This document shows positions 37,080-48,054 of a stretch of DNA of 64,000 bases, piece by piece (the first letter of the stretch is position 1; each line of letters opens with the position of its first letter). The stretch covers positions 79,249 through 143,248 of the forward strand of contig WNNJ02001230.1 in NCBI GenBank assembly GCA_012934845.2. Reading direction: 5' to 3'. A program made the position numbers and the translations under genes. The DNA is from Pomphorhynchus laevis (taxonomy: Eukaryota > Acanthocephala > Palaeacanthocephala > Echinorhynchida > Pomphorhynchidae). The notes beneath the pieces were generated by a model. That model did no database searches. It saw nothing but the letters and a program-made list of their open reading frames with translations, and was not told where the DNA came from.

Positions 37080-38602
37080 GAATGCGAGTTAATGCCTGTC
37101 ATATCTTTCTATCTATCAGACTGTTCTTTTCGCGTCTGTTCAAACTCATCATCTTCTCCTTCAATCCCTATTTCCTGTGGCGTCCATCAAGGTTCAGTCC
37201 TAGCTCGCTTGCTTATCTCTTCTACTTGGCGATCTCTCTCCGTTTATCAAAGTTTACTCCTTTAACGTATGCAATACGCCGATGGCATCCACATGTATGC
37301 TCATGCATCCGCCTATCGCATTCATGATATCGCAATTTATGCCGCCAACTGTCACTCTTCTATCTAGTAACGTATCTCCTATTTTCGTCTTGTTCTAAAC
37401 CAAGAAAAGTCCAAAATAATGTAAATCCTCCCTGTTCCCATATCATTCTTATTCATACAAGACGTACTCTCTTTTGGCGAAATCAACTTATGTCCTCTTC
37501 GAACTTTAAAAATGGCGAAATCAACTTATGTCCTCTTCGAACTTTAAATATCACTGGAAAATATTAAACTCAATTCTTTCAAGATCACTTATCCCCATGT
37601 AACATCAATTCTGATGAATTTTCTTCTTCTCTACAATCTAAGATATCTAATTTACTTTGTATTCTACCCATATGCCCCTTGTATCCTCTCTTCTCTTTGG
37701 ATACTTCTCTCCCAGAGCTATTCCATCTTCTTCCCGTTTCGTCTGATGAAGTTCCTTCGCTTCTTCTGTCATTACCAAATAAAACCTCTCCTTCTGACCC
37801 AACTAACAATTACTTGCTTAAAAATATCTGCCCATCTATTTCACCCTTTCTAACCACATTGTTCAACTCGTCCATCCGTAGCCGTACATTTCCTTCCATC
37901 AGGAAATGCGCCACTGTTCGTCCTCTCATCAAAAAGCAATCTCTCGACTTCTCATTACCATATTCGTACCGTCCTATCTCACTTTTCCAAACCATCTCTA
38001 AACTCCTTGAGCGTCTCGTTCTCAAGCAAGTTAATACATATCTCTTTTCCTCAAACTTATTTCCTCCCTTCCAAGCCGCTTCTCGCTCTAATTACTCTAC
38101 TGAAATTGCCTGTCTTAAAGTTTATAACGACTTACTCATATCGCGCGATCATAAATTATGTAGTGTCACAGTTTCTCTTGATCTATCGTCTGCTTTTGAC
38201 ATCGTCGATCACTCGATTCTTCTCCATCGCCTTCGTCATGATTATGGCTTCTCTTTACCCGCTGTATCATAGTTTTATTCATATCTACCAAACCGTACAT
38301 AACGCATCTATTCTAATTCTTCTCTCTCCCATCTTTCATTAATCCCGTCCGGTGTTCTACAAGACTCCGTATTAGGCCCTATGCTTTTCTATCATCTTCT
38401 CGGTGATTTGTCTTCTATTTCTTATACATTTAACTTTCATGCTCTGCAATATGCTGATGACATTCTCATCTATGCTCATACACCTGTTTATCGTATTAAC
38501 GATCTTAGTGTTTCTGCTTCCAACTGTCTTGCCTCTATTTTCAATCATCTTTCTTTTCTTCGTCTTACTCTGAATTCTAATAAATCCAAAATAATGTGGA
38601 TC
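37080..38602 (+). mobile_element. Family A LINE, copy 3, left part
   Basis: RT-flanking and RT sequence of family A: a short YADD-region piece near 37180-37330, then SSLDTSLPELFHLLPVSSDE, YSYRPISLFQTISKLLERL, SLDLSSAFDIVDHSILLHRL and the QYADDILIYAHTP frame (38381-38600). A 37-base tandem duplication occurs at about 37477-37548. The LINE is cut at GGATC (38598-38602) by the LTR element and resumes at 46593. It shares with copy 1 the same TAG after LPAVS and the same downstream frame change. Confidence 0.85.
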
Positions 38603-41600
38603 TGTACTGATATTTATATGTTATGTTTTCAGATGTTCGCATAAAGCCTTTTGTTGTTGTTCTTCGCCTCGGTTCAATTTATGCGAACATTGTGAATGGA
38701 CAAGCTACTCAAACCAGCGATCCTAGATGCTTTAACCGATGGGATTGATTCGGCAAAAGTTTGGCGTCATTGGCTACAAAGATTCAATGCGTTTGTACGA
38801 GTTCTTGAAGATGTCACAAACCAACAAAAGCTTGACCTTCTGATCAACCACATTTCTCCAATCCTTTATGATATCATCGAAGGAGTCGATGATTATGATA
38901 TCGCGATCGATACGTTAAGTAGAAGTTTTATAAAGGACAGGGGAGATGTATATGCAAGACATCAGCTGCATAATTTGAAGCAAGCCGAAAACCAGACAAT
39001 TGACCAGTTCATTCAAACGACATAATCCGTTGCCCGTCAAATCAAGTTCAAAGATGTAACTTCACGAGAACATCGAGATTCTTTGTTGTTGGATACTTTT
39101 GTGGCTGGAATTATTTCCACATCGATCAGAGAACGTCTACTTGAAACCGTCGATCTTAACAAAGAGAGTGCTTATCGGATCGCTCGATCAATCGAGTTGG
39201 CACAGGCTGAAGCATCGGAATTCCGGTTATCTTCACGGGATATCACTTAATCTGAAAATATGGAATCTATGATTAACTATGCTAATCCACCGCAGTTGAC
39301 AAATTTACCCAGAGATGATTCGGAAACACAACAAGAATGTTCCGCAATCAAAAGTCAAGAGCGATGCTACTTTTGCGGTCGAAACCGCCACGTGCGGAGT
39401 ATCTGTCCTGCTCGCAACGCTACCTGTCATACGTGCAGCAAGAAAGGACATTTTTCTAACATGTGCCGTTCAAGAAATTCTGGCACGTCTGCGTCTTTAT
39501 ATTCAATAAGCACAACAAACGCGTCATCATCAAACTTAATCCAGCCCACTATAAGTTTGAATAATATCTCAGTAAGCGGGATGATCGATTCTGGAAGTTC
39601 ATTTAATATTGTCAGAAGTGATGTCGCTACAAAGTGCAAGCTTGTGAGAAAATCCACAAATTTAAAAGTTTCTCTCGCTGCATCTGAATTTTCCTGTGAG
39701 TTAAGACATTGTACATTCGCCGATGTTGTTTTAAACAATCGTTTCTATCGAAATGTAAAATTCTTCATTCTCCCCACCCTAGTAACAGATGTGATCCTCG
39801 GTGTACCCTTTCTTCGTCAACACTCGACGGTGACCATAGAATTCAACGGAGTAGAACGTCCTTTGGTCGTTGTTGCAGGTGTTGGGGAAATGAAAGTTGA
39901 AGCCCCGTCTCTATTTCAATTCCTAGACAAAGCGGTAAAACCTGTTGCAATTCCATCTCGTCGAAGAACTCCAGAAGATAACTGTTTTATCGCAGCCGAG
40001 GTAAAACGTCTATTTGATTCCAGTATCATCGAGAATAGCACGTCTCCGTGGCGTGGACAAGTTGTCCTGGTTAAAAATCCTGGTCGCGAAGTGCGAATGG
40101 TAATAGATTACAGTTTGACGGTGAATCGATTCACTCATCTTGACGGCTTCCCTCTTCCCAGGATTGACGAATTCATTGATAAGCTATCTCCATTCAAAAG
40201 TTTCAGTCGATTAGACCTAAAGAATGCTTATCATCAGGTTCCCATTCAGGAGAATGAGAGGCATTACACTGCATTTGAAGCTAATAGTCGTTTGTACCAA
40301 TTTAAACGCCTACCGTTCGGATTGACAAATGCAGTGGCGGCTTTCCAACGTATCATCGCTAAGTTAATCGAGGAAGAGGATCTTGAATCTACGTACGCTT
40401 ATTTGGATGATGTTATTATCGGCGGTGAAACAAAGGAACTTCACCAAAGGAATCTTGATCGCTTCTTAGAAGTTGCTAAGAAATATAATATCACTTTAAA
40501 TACGTCAAAATGTATTTTCGGAGTCTCTAAGGTATGTTTTCTTGGCTACCAGATAGATAACGGTTGCATTTCACCTGACCCTGATCGTATCAAACCCTTA
40601 TTGGAAATGCCTGAGCCAAAATCATTAGTCGAACTTAAACGTATTATAGGAATGTTCGTACACTATTCTCGATGGATAAAGAATTTTTCAAATGTCGTTC
40701 GACCTTTAGCACAAACTGTATCTTTTCCGCTGTCTCTTCATGCAAAAGAATCATTTGCAAATCTGAAACACAGCCTTGCATCAACTACATTGTCTAAAGT
40801 AGATTTCTCAGTCCCGTTCGTGGTCGAGACAGACGCGTCTGCCTTTGCGATCGGTGCTACTTTGTCTCAAAATTTTAAACTAGTCGCATTCTTCTCACGT
40901 ACTCTGGATAAGAACGCAATGAAATATGCAGCTGTTGAGAAAGAGGCACTAGCCATAGTAGAATCTATAAGATACTGGCGTCACTATTTATCCTGTAGAC
41001 ATTTCACCGTTCTGACTGATCAACAATCCGTGGCATTTTTGTTCTCAAATAAACATTAAGGTAAGATCAAAAATGACAAAATCAATCGTTGGAGAATAGA
41101 ATTGTCCGAATATCAGTTCGACGTGTTATATCGATGCGGCAAAGAAAATCAGGTAGCTGACGCTATGTCTCGAATTGCTTTAGGATCAGTCACGAGTGAT
41201 TTAAAAGAACTCGAAAGGATGCATGATCATTTGTGTCACCCTGGGGTAACAAGGATGTGGCACTATGTACGTCATCGAAATTTTCCGTATTCTATTGAAG
41301 ATGTTAGAAAAGTCATTAAAGGTTGTCCTAGCTGCAACGAATTGAAACCTCACTTTTATAAACCCCCTCGAAGTACCTTGATTAAAGCCAGTAAACCATG
41401 GGAGCGTTTGTCCTTAGATTTTAAAGGCCGGCTGCCCAGCTCGAGTAAGAAAATATATATTTTATCTATAGTAGATGAATATAGCCGATTTCCCTTTGGG
41501 TTTCCCTGTGCTGACACCAGTTCTCGATCGGTAATTCAGTGTCTTGAGTCGTTGTTCGCATCATTTGGCACGCCTGAGAATATCCATACTGATCGGGGTA

Positions 41601-42383
41601 CTTCTTTCACGTCAGTAGAGTTCCGTAAATATTTATTGACATTGGGAATCACGCTATCATATTCCACTCCCTACCATCCTACCTCAAATGGCCAGATTGA
41701 GCGCTATAACGGGTTGATATGGAACGCGATACGGTTGTATCATCATAATAATAAGATTCCAATCGAACGGTGGGAAACAACACTTCCAAAGGCACTTCAT
41801 TCGATCAGATCTCTTTTATGCACTTCGACTAATGAAACGCCTCATGGACGTATATTCAAATTCAATCGCAGATCAGCTAAGGGAGTCAGCTTAACTGAGT
41901 GGTTAATAAATCCTGGACATATCTTTGTAAAGAATTTCAACCGTATTAGTAAAAACGATCCACTTGTAGATCGCGCAGAGCTTATTCATGCCAACGAGAA
42001 CTACGCTCTAGTTCGATACCCTAATGGAAAAGAGACTCACATTTCAACTCAATATCTAGCTCCCAATAACTGTAATCAAATGTATTCGAAGAATCCAACA
42101 TATCTCAAAATTGCCAGATGGACGATTCACCCCCTGCAATGTTTACTCCGGATATCCACAATTTACAAACAGAGGTGGATTCAAATAACAATGCTACAAG
42201 CTCAGTGTCGCATATACCTAATGAGAATTATGATCTGAATAAAGTTCACGATTGTCAAGAGCAACAAGTAGATCTACAGCAGATCCCGTCAATGGAATTT
42301 CGACAATCGACACGTATTATTTGACGACCGAACTATTTGTCTGATTATATCGTTGGGAGAATGTACTGATATTTATATGTTAT

Positions 42384-42403
42384 TATTATTATTATTATTA
42401 TTA
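42384..42403. repeat. (TTA)n microsatellite at the 5' junction of the Dong/R4-like LINE
   Basis: About seven TTA units separate the split LTR end from the first codons of the LINE. A matching TTA tract (45389-45407) lies on the other side of its poly(A). The simplest reading is that the LINE inserted into the (TTA)n tail of the minus-strand CR1-like copy. Confidence 0.85.
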
Positions 42404-45335
42404 AAAAAATTCAGTCGGAACAGCCGGGCACGTAATCGATACACCCGCTCGCACTAATGCTCTTACACAAGATTCGGTTAGAAGCATAGCGGAGCTGTAT
42501 AGGGAGATAATCGCTTGGCGCCCGAACTTATTCATTCCGCCAAGGTGCAATGAGACCCGTGAGTTTCTTCGTGAACTTTCGCACTTATATGATGACGCCT
42601 GCACAGTTAGAGATAGAGATGGTTATCCGCTAATGAAAGCAACTCTGTTGTGTCAATTCATCCTCCAACGCTTTGGCTCCAGGAAAACTGCAATATTACG
42701 AAGAACTATGAACAGAAGGTTGATCTTGTGGAAGTCGGGCAACCTCCAAGACTTGGCACGAGAGGCTCGAATTTTACAGCTTCAAGCGAGTATGCAAACA
42801 AAACCTAAACATCAACGTAACTGGAAAAACTATTTCGTGCAACTGTATGTCAACGGAAAGACAACCGCGGCCATGAGAATGCTCGAGAACAAAACAATTT
42901 CTCGAGGTGTATTAAATTTGGACTCAAAAGTCGAGAACAAAACTGTTAGAGAGCTTCTTAAAGAAAAGCACCCACGATCCGCCAAAATAAATTCAAATAC
43001 TTTGCTGAAAGAGCATCTACACGACATTCTCCCCTTTCATCCTATAATGTTTGAGACAATCGACATGGATGAGATCAAGAAAGCCTCACTCCGAACGAAG
43101 GGAAGTGCCGGTCCGTCTGGTGCGGATGCCCAAATGTGGCAAACATTCCTTAATAAATTCGGACGTGACTCGTCGACTCTTGCTACTTCACTTGCCGGCC
43201 TTGCCATTCGGCTTGCATCAAATATGGTACACCAACGCAGTGTTGTCGGATTCACTGCTAGCAGGCTGATTGCTTTGGACAAGGATCCTGGTATCCGACC
43301 AATAGGAATATGTGACGTACCTCGACGAATAATTGGCAAGACTATTCTTAAACTCATAAACTACCACCTACAACACGTCGCCGGTGTCTCACAACTTTGT
43401 GCAGGTCAGAAGTGTGGAACTGAATTCGTCATTCACTCGCTACGGAAGCGATTTCAAGAGTGCGCAAGTTCCTGCATTTTGGTACTAGATGCAAAGAATG
43501 CGTTTAACCTAATAAATAGGAAAGTAGCATTGACAAACATGCCGCTCATCTGTCCAGCGCTTTCAAATATTCTATCTAACTTGTACGGGGAAGGAGGTCT
43601 ACTGGCTATTGAGGAGGAAATTTGGACTTCTGACGAAGGTTTCACTCAGGGTGATCCTTTAGCAATGGCCGCCTTCGCTGCCGCGTCTCTCCCGCTTATT
43701 GCACGAATTCAAACTCAAATTTCTTCGATTGAACAAAAGTGGTATGCGGATGATGCCAATTTCGTTGGAACCTTCGAAGAATGCCGATCAGTTTTTGATA
43801 TTATGATGCGGGAGGGCGGAGCGTATGGGTATAACATAAATCCTTCAAAATGTCAATTACTGGTCCATCCGGAATTCCTGAACAAAGCCCAAGAATGTTT
43901 TGATGCTACTAGTGTCCATATCTGTACGAATGGCGTAGAAGTATTGGGAGCGCCAATTGGAAATGAATCCTTTTTGGAGGACTGGATTATCCGCAAAGTA
44001 GACAGATGGTCCAAATGTGTACAGAACCTAGTTGAGATTGCTATTTTCGACCCACAAGTCGCGTACAATGCTCTGACATACTCATTACAACATAAGATGA
44101 CTTACGCGAAGAGGACTTGTCGCTTTCGGTCCGAGCAACTCCTGGCACTCGAGGAACATATCCGTCACTGCTTGATCCCTAAAATAACCGGTATATCAAA
44201 CGTACCTGAAACACTTAGGCAAATTTTCAGCCTTCCAGCGAGACTGGGTGGTCTCGGAATCGTAGACCATCATGTCGATCCGGGTAAAGAATACGATTGG
44301 TCAATACGTGCTTGTCAATCACATGTTTCAAACAATAAGGAACAATACACTCATATCGCCAAATCCATTAAGAACGAAAAAGAAATTATAATTAAACGAC
44401 GCCGCGATCAAATAATTCAAGTCAGTGATGCGACCACATGTTCATCTCTAGAATTTGCATCGGAGAAGGGAGCGTCGAATTGGTTGACAACAAAACCAAT
44501 CGAAGCAGACGGGTTCCGTTTATCCCCACACGAGTTTAGGGACGCCGTGAATGGTCGATATGGACTAACACCTACGGATGCACCTGCGCATTGTAGTTGT
44601 GGTACTGAGAATAGCACAGTTCACTCGCTCTCGTGCGGTAGAGGCGCACTCACAATCATAAGGCATAACCTAATACGTGACACACTTGCCAACCTTTTGA
44701 CTGAAGTCACTCCGTGTGTCGCAATTGAGCCCGTGCTGAGTCCTATAGATCCCTCCATTCAGTTCGAGTCAGCTACAACTTCACGTGATAGTGAAGCGAG
44801 ACTTGATGTCGTGTGCTCAGGTCTGTTCGGAAGACGAAGCGAGCGCGTCTTTATGGACGTCGCTATATTCAATTGTCATGCTGCTTCTTATTCTGAGAGA
44901 TCGCCTTCATCAGTCCACAACTATCACGAGTCGCGCAAAAACGCCCGTTACCTTGAACGTATTGTAACTGTGGAGAGGGCCCAATTCACACCGATAGTGT
45001 TTTCATCGTCTGGAGGCGTTGGTAAGACCGGAGATTGCGTTCTGAAGACATTAGCCAGGATGTTGGCCAATAAGCGCGAAATAGACTATGCGACGTGTAT
45101 CGCACTTATCCGACGAAGGATAAGTTTCTCCCTTGCGCGATCAACTTCTATGTGTCTTCGCAGCCCCCGCTCTGCATTTCACCGGTTCGAGCACGGACAG
45201 CAAATCCATTCGGAGATAATTAGTCGTGGATCCGCTACGGATAGCTGAGATTTTAATGGTCTTAAATTTAATGTTTATATTAGGGCCCATTTGCGGGTAA
45301 CTTTATGATTGTAATTTTTAATTGTATTAATATTG

Positions 45336-45389
<54 letters not shown>
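42404..45389 (+). mobile_element. Dong/R4-like LINE with restriction-like endonuclease
   Basis: A plus-strand non-LTR element has one long ORF open from the very 5' junction (42405), a short 3' UTR and a perfect tail of 50 A (45340-45389). The endonuclease is C-terminal and restriction-like, not apurinic, placing it among the R2/R4/NeSL-type LINEs. The flanking (TTA)n fits the known preference of the Dong family of the R4 clade for TAA repeats. The 5' end lacks an in-frame ATG before 42633 although reading is open upstream, so the copy is probably 5' truncated but otherwise intact, and young judging by the uninterrupted poly(A). Confidence 0.82.
42633..45248 (+). CDS. RT and restriction-like endonuclease protein of the Dong/R4-like LINE (871 codons)
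   Basis: This protein would nick DNA and copy its own RNA into the nick. The frame is also open upstream to 42405 (ENAWRPNLFIPPRCNE-type sequence precedes the first ATG), adding about 76 residues. RT blocks are GSAGPSGADAQMW, RPIGICDVPRRIIGK, AGQKCGTEFVIHSL, LVLDAKNAFNLINR, GFTQGDPLAMAAFA and the catalytic WYADDANFVG. After the thumb comes a CCHC knuckle of the R2 type (CSCGTENSTVHSLSC: C-x-C-x7-H-x4-C), then the restriction-like endonuclease (ARLDVVCSGLFG, ERVFMDVAIFN, with the paired Asp residues) and a conserved tail, FSSSGGVGKTGDCVLKTLA. No stop or frameshift interrupts it. The Met at 42633 is probably internal. Confidence 0.88.
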   Translation: MKATLLCQFILQRFGSRKTAILRRTMNRRLILWKSGNLQDLAREARILQLQASMQTKPKHQRNWKNYFVQLYVNGKTTAAMRMLENKTISRGVLNLDSKVENKTVRELLKEKHPRSAKINSNTLLKEHLHDILPFHPIMFETIDMDEIKKASLRTKGSAGPSGADAQMWQTFLNKFGRDSSTLATSLAGLAIRLASNMVHQRSVVGFTASRLIALDKDPGIRPIGICDVPRRIIGKTILKLINYHLQHVAGVSQLCAGQKCGTEFVIHSLRKRFQECASSCILVLDAKNAFNLINRKVALTNMPLICPALSNILSNLYGEGGLLAIEEEIWTSDEGFTQGDPLAMAAFAAASLPLIARIQTQISSIEQKWYADDANFVGTFEECRSVFDIMMREGGAYGYNINPSKCQLLVHPEFLNKAQECFDATSVHICTNGVEVLGAPIGNESFLEDWIIRKVDRWSKCVQNLVEIAIFDPQVAYNALTYSLQHKMTYAKRTCRFRSEQLLALEEHIRHCLIPKITGISNVPETLRQIFSLPARLGGLGIVDHHVDPGKEYDWSIRACQSHVSNNKEQYTHIAKSIKNEKEIIIKRRRDQIIQVSDATTCSSLEFASEKGASNWLTTKPIEADGFRLSPHEFRDAVNGRYGLTPTDAPAHCSCGTENSTVHSLSCGRGALTIIRHNLIRDTLANLLTEVTPCVAIEPVLSPIDPSIQFESATTSRDSEARLDVVCSGLFGRRSERVFMDVAIFNCHAASYSERSPSSVHNYHESRKNARYLERIVTVERAQFTPIVFSSSGGVGKTGDCVLKTLARMLANKREIDYATCIALIRRRISFSLARSTSMCLRSPRSAFHRFEHGQQIHSEIISRGSATDS

Positions 45390-45391
<2 letters not shown>

Positions 45392-46538
45392 ATTATTATT
45401 ATTATTTCGACAAACAGACGAGCAAAGCTCACAGTTGCACTGTTAAAAAAAAGAAAAGGAAAAGTAAAGAAAAAAAAAGACTCACAAACAAAAGTCACAA
45501 AAGTTTATGTTTGAATGCTGAAACCGATCTTGAGTTGACAATTTCTTCACTTAATCGGTTCCACTTACCTACGATTCGGTGTCCAAATTGTACAGTTTTA
45601 GAGCGTATAACTCGGCGATGGGCTAAAGTAAAATTGTGTCCACGCAAAGCCCGACTTTTCCGAACAGTCATCAATTCTCTTAAGACGTGATTTCCCTTGT
45701 GTAAAGCTTCCCATGTTGAACACATATCTCGCCGAAACCGAAGGTCGCTTATAGAAACCATACCAAGTTTTTTTAGCCTTTCATTATAAGGTAAGGCTTT
45801 AACTGAATTTACGAGCTTTGTTGCCCGGCGCAGCACATTTTCAATTCTACTTTTCTCGTATACTGTTCTTGGGAACGAACATTGTGATGCATAGGTAAGA
45901 TGACTGATCACAAATGCGTTGGCGAGTGCTCTAAATGAAACTGGACTCAACACACTAAAAGTTCTACGAATCATCCCAACCATTCGATTTGCTTTCGAGC
46001 AAGCCAACTCAGTATTCCAACTAGTCGAAAAATCATTCGCAACTACTATTCCAAGGTCGCTAAGACGAGTTACTACTTTAATGTTCTGATCCTCAAGATG
46101 ATAAGTTGGATACACACTATGACTGCATGATTGTAAACGCATACATGCACACTTTGATATATTCAGTGACAGACCATTCATATAAGCCCAGTTGGAAATG
46201 CTGTCGATATCCGATTGAACTAGCACCGTGTCCGAATCTGACCGGATAGCCTGCCAAATTTTTAGGTCGTCTGCATATAAAAGAGAGTGTGAATTCAAAA
46301 TGGAAGGAAGGTCATTAATGAAAATACAGAATAACAATGGGCCGAGGACCGAACCCTGCGGAACTCCAACATTGACAGGATAAGGATCAGAAAGAGAACC
46401 ATTTACAACAACCTGATAGAATCTGTTAGATAAAAATTCTTTTATCCAGCGAATAATAAGTGGATCAATGTTTAGAGCACGCATTTTCTGAATCAAGATG
46501 TCATGTGGAACCATATCAAACGCTTTTGAAAAATCAAA
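45390..46538 (-). mobile_element. CR1-like LINE, 5' truncated, inserted in the 3' LTR
   Basis: The minus-strand copy starts at the LTR junction (46538), in the RT motif FDFSKAFDMVPHD, and ends with a purine/pyrimidine-biased 3' UTR and a (TAA)n tail (45407-45390 on the minus strand). The LTR bases TTAT occur on both sides (42380-42383 and 46539-46542), consistent with a 4-bp duplication. Its tail later received the Dong/R4-like element. Confidence 0.85.
45495..46514 (-). CDS. CR1-like RT fragment, open (339 codons)
   Basis: The frame is open from the insertion junction through the stop and covers the second half of the RT and the C-terminus: IIRWIKEFLSNRFYQVVV, NVGVPQGSVLGPLLF, the catalytic LLYADDLKIWQ, LSLNISKCACMRL, VTRLSDLGIVV, then the C-terminal block ENVLRRATKLVNSVKALPYN and KTVQFGHRIVGKWNRL. 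It has no frame break of its own; it lacks the endonuclease and the first half of the RT because of 5' truncation at insertion. The Met at 46514 is an internal residue of the original protein. Confidence 0.85.
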   Translation of the reverse strand: MVPHDILIQKMRALNIDPLIIRWIKEFLSNRFYQVVVNGSLSDPYPVNVGVPQGSVLGPLLFCIFINDLPSILNSHSLLYADDLKIWQAIRSDSDTVLVQSDIDSISNWAYMNGLSLNISKCACMRLQSCSHSVYPTYHLEDQNIKVVTRLSDLGIVVANDFSTSWNTELACSKANRMVGMIRRTFSVLSPVSFRALANAFVISHLTYASQCSFPRTVYEKSRIENVLRRATKLVNSVKALPYNERLKKLGMVSISDLRFRRDMCSTWEALHKGNHVLRELMTVRKSRALRGHNFTLAHRRVIRSKTVQFGHRIVGKWNRLSEEIVNSRSVSAFKHKLL

Positions 46539-46592
46539 TTATGTTTTTCAGATGTTCGCATAAAGCCTTTTGTTGTTGTTCGCCTCGGTTCA

Positions 46593-47325
46593 GGATCCTT
46601 CCTCGACGCACCGGCTTAGAACTTTCCTCAGTATCATTAAATTCCACAATTTATCCTATCGCTGACCATCTCGTTTTCTTAAGCTTCTATTTCGACAACC
46701 GACTTTCACTTAAACATTTCGTTAGAAATAAAGTACACTCATCTACCTTAATTCTCCACAATCTCCGTCAAGTTCGTAGATTGATAGATTTCCCTTCTTG
46801 TATGACTCTAATATCTTCTCTCCTTTTTTCTAGACTCGATTATTGTCTTAGTCTATTTTCCAATTCATTTAAATCCACTCTACTTCCCCTACAACGCATC
46901 GTCAACGCAGCCGTCCGAATTCTCCTCAGTCTTCGTCGTTTTGATCATACATCCCACCATCTTGATTCTCTCGATTTGCCTACCATTTATTGTCGTGTCC
47001 AAATTCGACTTTTTCTCATTGCTTTCCGCCTTGTAACTTTTCATATCTCATAATTTCTCAACCTTCCTTTTCTCGACAATTCTCGTCCTGTTTACTGTTC
47101 TTTGCCTACCTGTAATTCCCTTCTTTTACATGTCCCAAACTACTCTACTTCCTTTGGATTTCGCTCTTTCCTGGTGGCTGCTCTCTATCGTGGAATCATC
47201 TGTCCATTTATATACACCGATCAATCTCGCTGCTGTGCTTCAAACGCCAAATCCGATCCCATTTAAACATTTCATCTGCTTGACTTTTTCATTTTTTGTT
47301 AGTGGACTTTTAAGCGTGAGCTTAA
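46593..47325 (+). mobile_element. Family A LINE, copy 3, right part
   Basis: It starts with the duplicated GGATC and continues exactly where the left part stopped at 38602 (GGATCCTTCCTCGACGC). It carries the RT thumb and C-terminal region: SLNSTIYPIADHLVFL, RLIDFPSCMTLISSLLFSRL and LPLQRIVNAAVRILLSLRRF. Near the 3' end the terminal stem is decayed (AAGCGTGAGCTT). A few frame breaks occur around 47050-47200. Confidence 0.85.
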
Positions 47326-47407
47326 AATTGATTACGTTTCTACCCAAAATGTGATCCAGAATCGTTACTACTTTTAAACACGATAAATGATTCGAATTTA
47401 ATTCAAC

Positions 47408-47776
47408 ATGTTTACAGAAAAACCTTATACATGTAGGAATACTAGCTCCTCAATTATCGACCTTTGCTTTTCTAGCGAAATGTCTATTATAAAAATGTCG
47501 AATACGTTCCGTCTAGAATTCAACTATGACTCGATCATCTTAATAGTATTAAGCGCACTGGGATCATATGCTGAAGTAACTAAGGCGACGAATTCATCGG
47601 AAACTGGTATACAAGAATCTAGAGATTACATTAACACAAATGTATATCATGTTTTCGATTACATCGACTCCGCACGATATGTTCTCTATTGCTTTGCTCC
47701 GAACTTTTACTACCTTCAGGCACAAGAGCCTGACAATGGTAACAGTTCGTTACTGAAAATTAGCAATTTTCAGTAA
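47408..47776 (+). pseudogene. Possible LINE endonuclease fragment
   Basis: A 122-codon frame begins at 47408. Its N-terminal part (PYTCRNTSSSIIDLCFSSE) resembles the segment preceding the SDH motif of CR1-like endonucleases, such as FSSCSSSLLDLCLSTN in the 48 kb element. No SDH follows and the remainder (SALGSYAEVTKATNSSETG) is not recognised. The frame could be partly fortuitous. Confidence 0.35.
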
Positions 47777-48054
47777 CAATTTTCTTTTAAATAAAATTCT
47801 AACATTCCTCTATACTCTTTATTATTATCTGATAGTTTTAATCTTTCCTTGAATATTTTCATTTGAGAAATAAGATGGTGCACTTTATGACTTAAGTCTG
47901 CTATTTATTTGGTGTCATTTAGTAGCAAATAAGTAAATCAAGAATTAAATTCTCTAAACTGGTTTTACTCTACGGGCACTGACGATTTTAGTGTTTTTTT
48001 ACTTAGTTCGATCTCCTCATTGTTAAGAGAGTCTATTCCACATGTTAATTTAAC
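47777..48054. other. Gap before the intact CR1-like LINE
   Basis: No feature supported. The start of the LINE could extend into this stretch but no ORF1 sequence was recognised. Confidence 0.4.

Larger units (their letters stand above)
38603..46592 (+). mobile_element. Gypsy-type LTR retrotransposon fossil, itself split by inserted LINEs
   Basis: This is a Ty3/Gypsy-type element. It lies inside the family A LINE and is flanked by the 5-bp duplication GGATC (38598-38602 and 46593-46597). The LTR is very short: TGTACTGATA... to ...CGGTTCA, 74 bases at 38603-38676. The second LTR starts at 42362, is interrupted after 42383 by inserted LINEs, and resumes at 46539-46592. Internal parts in order are gag (about 38.7-39.25 kb), two zinc knuckles (about 39.4 kb), aspartic protease (about 39.6 kb), RT (about 40.0-40.6 kb), RNase H (about 40.8-41.05 kb) and integrase (about 41.2-41.9 kb). 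The coding region is broken in a few places (about two or three). The near-identical LTRs suggest a fairly young insertion. Confidence 0.92.

Noticed and set aside
45305-45514. Open frames with long poly-Lys or poly-Phe runs
   Set aside because: They are translations of the 50-A retrotransposon tail and flanking simple sequence.
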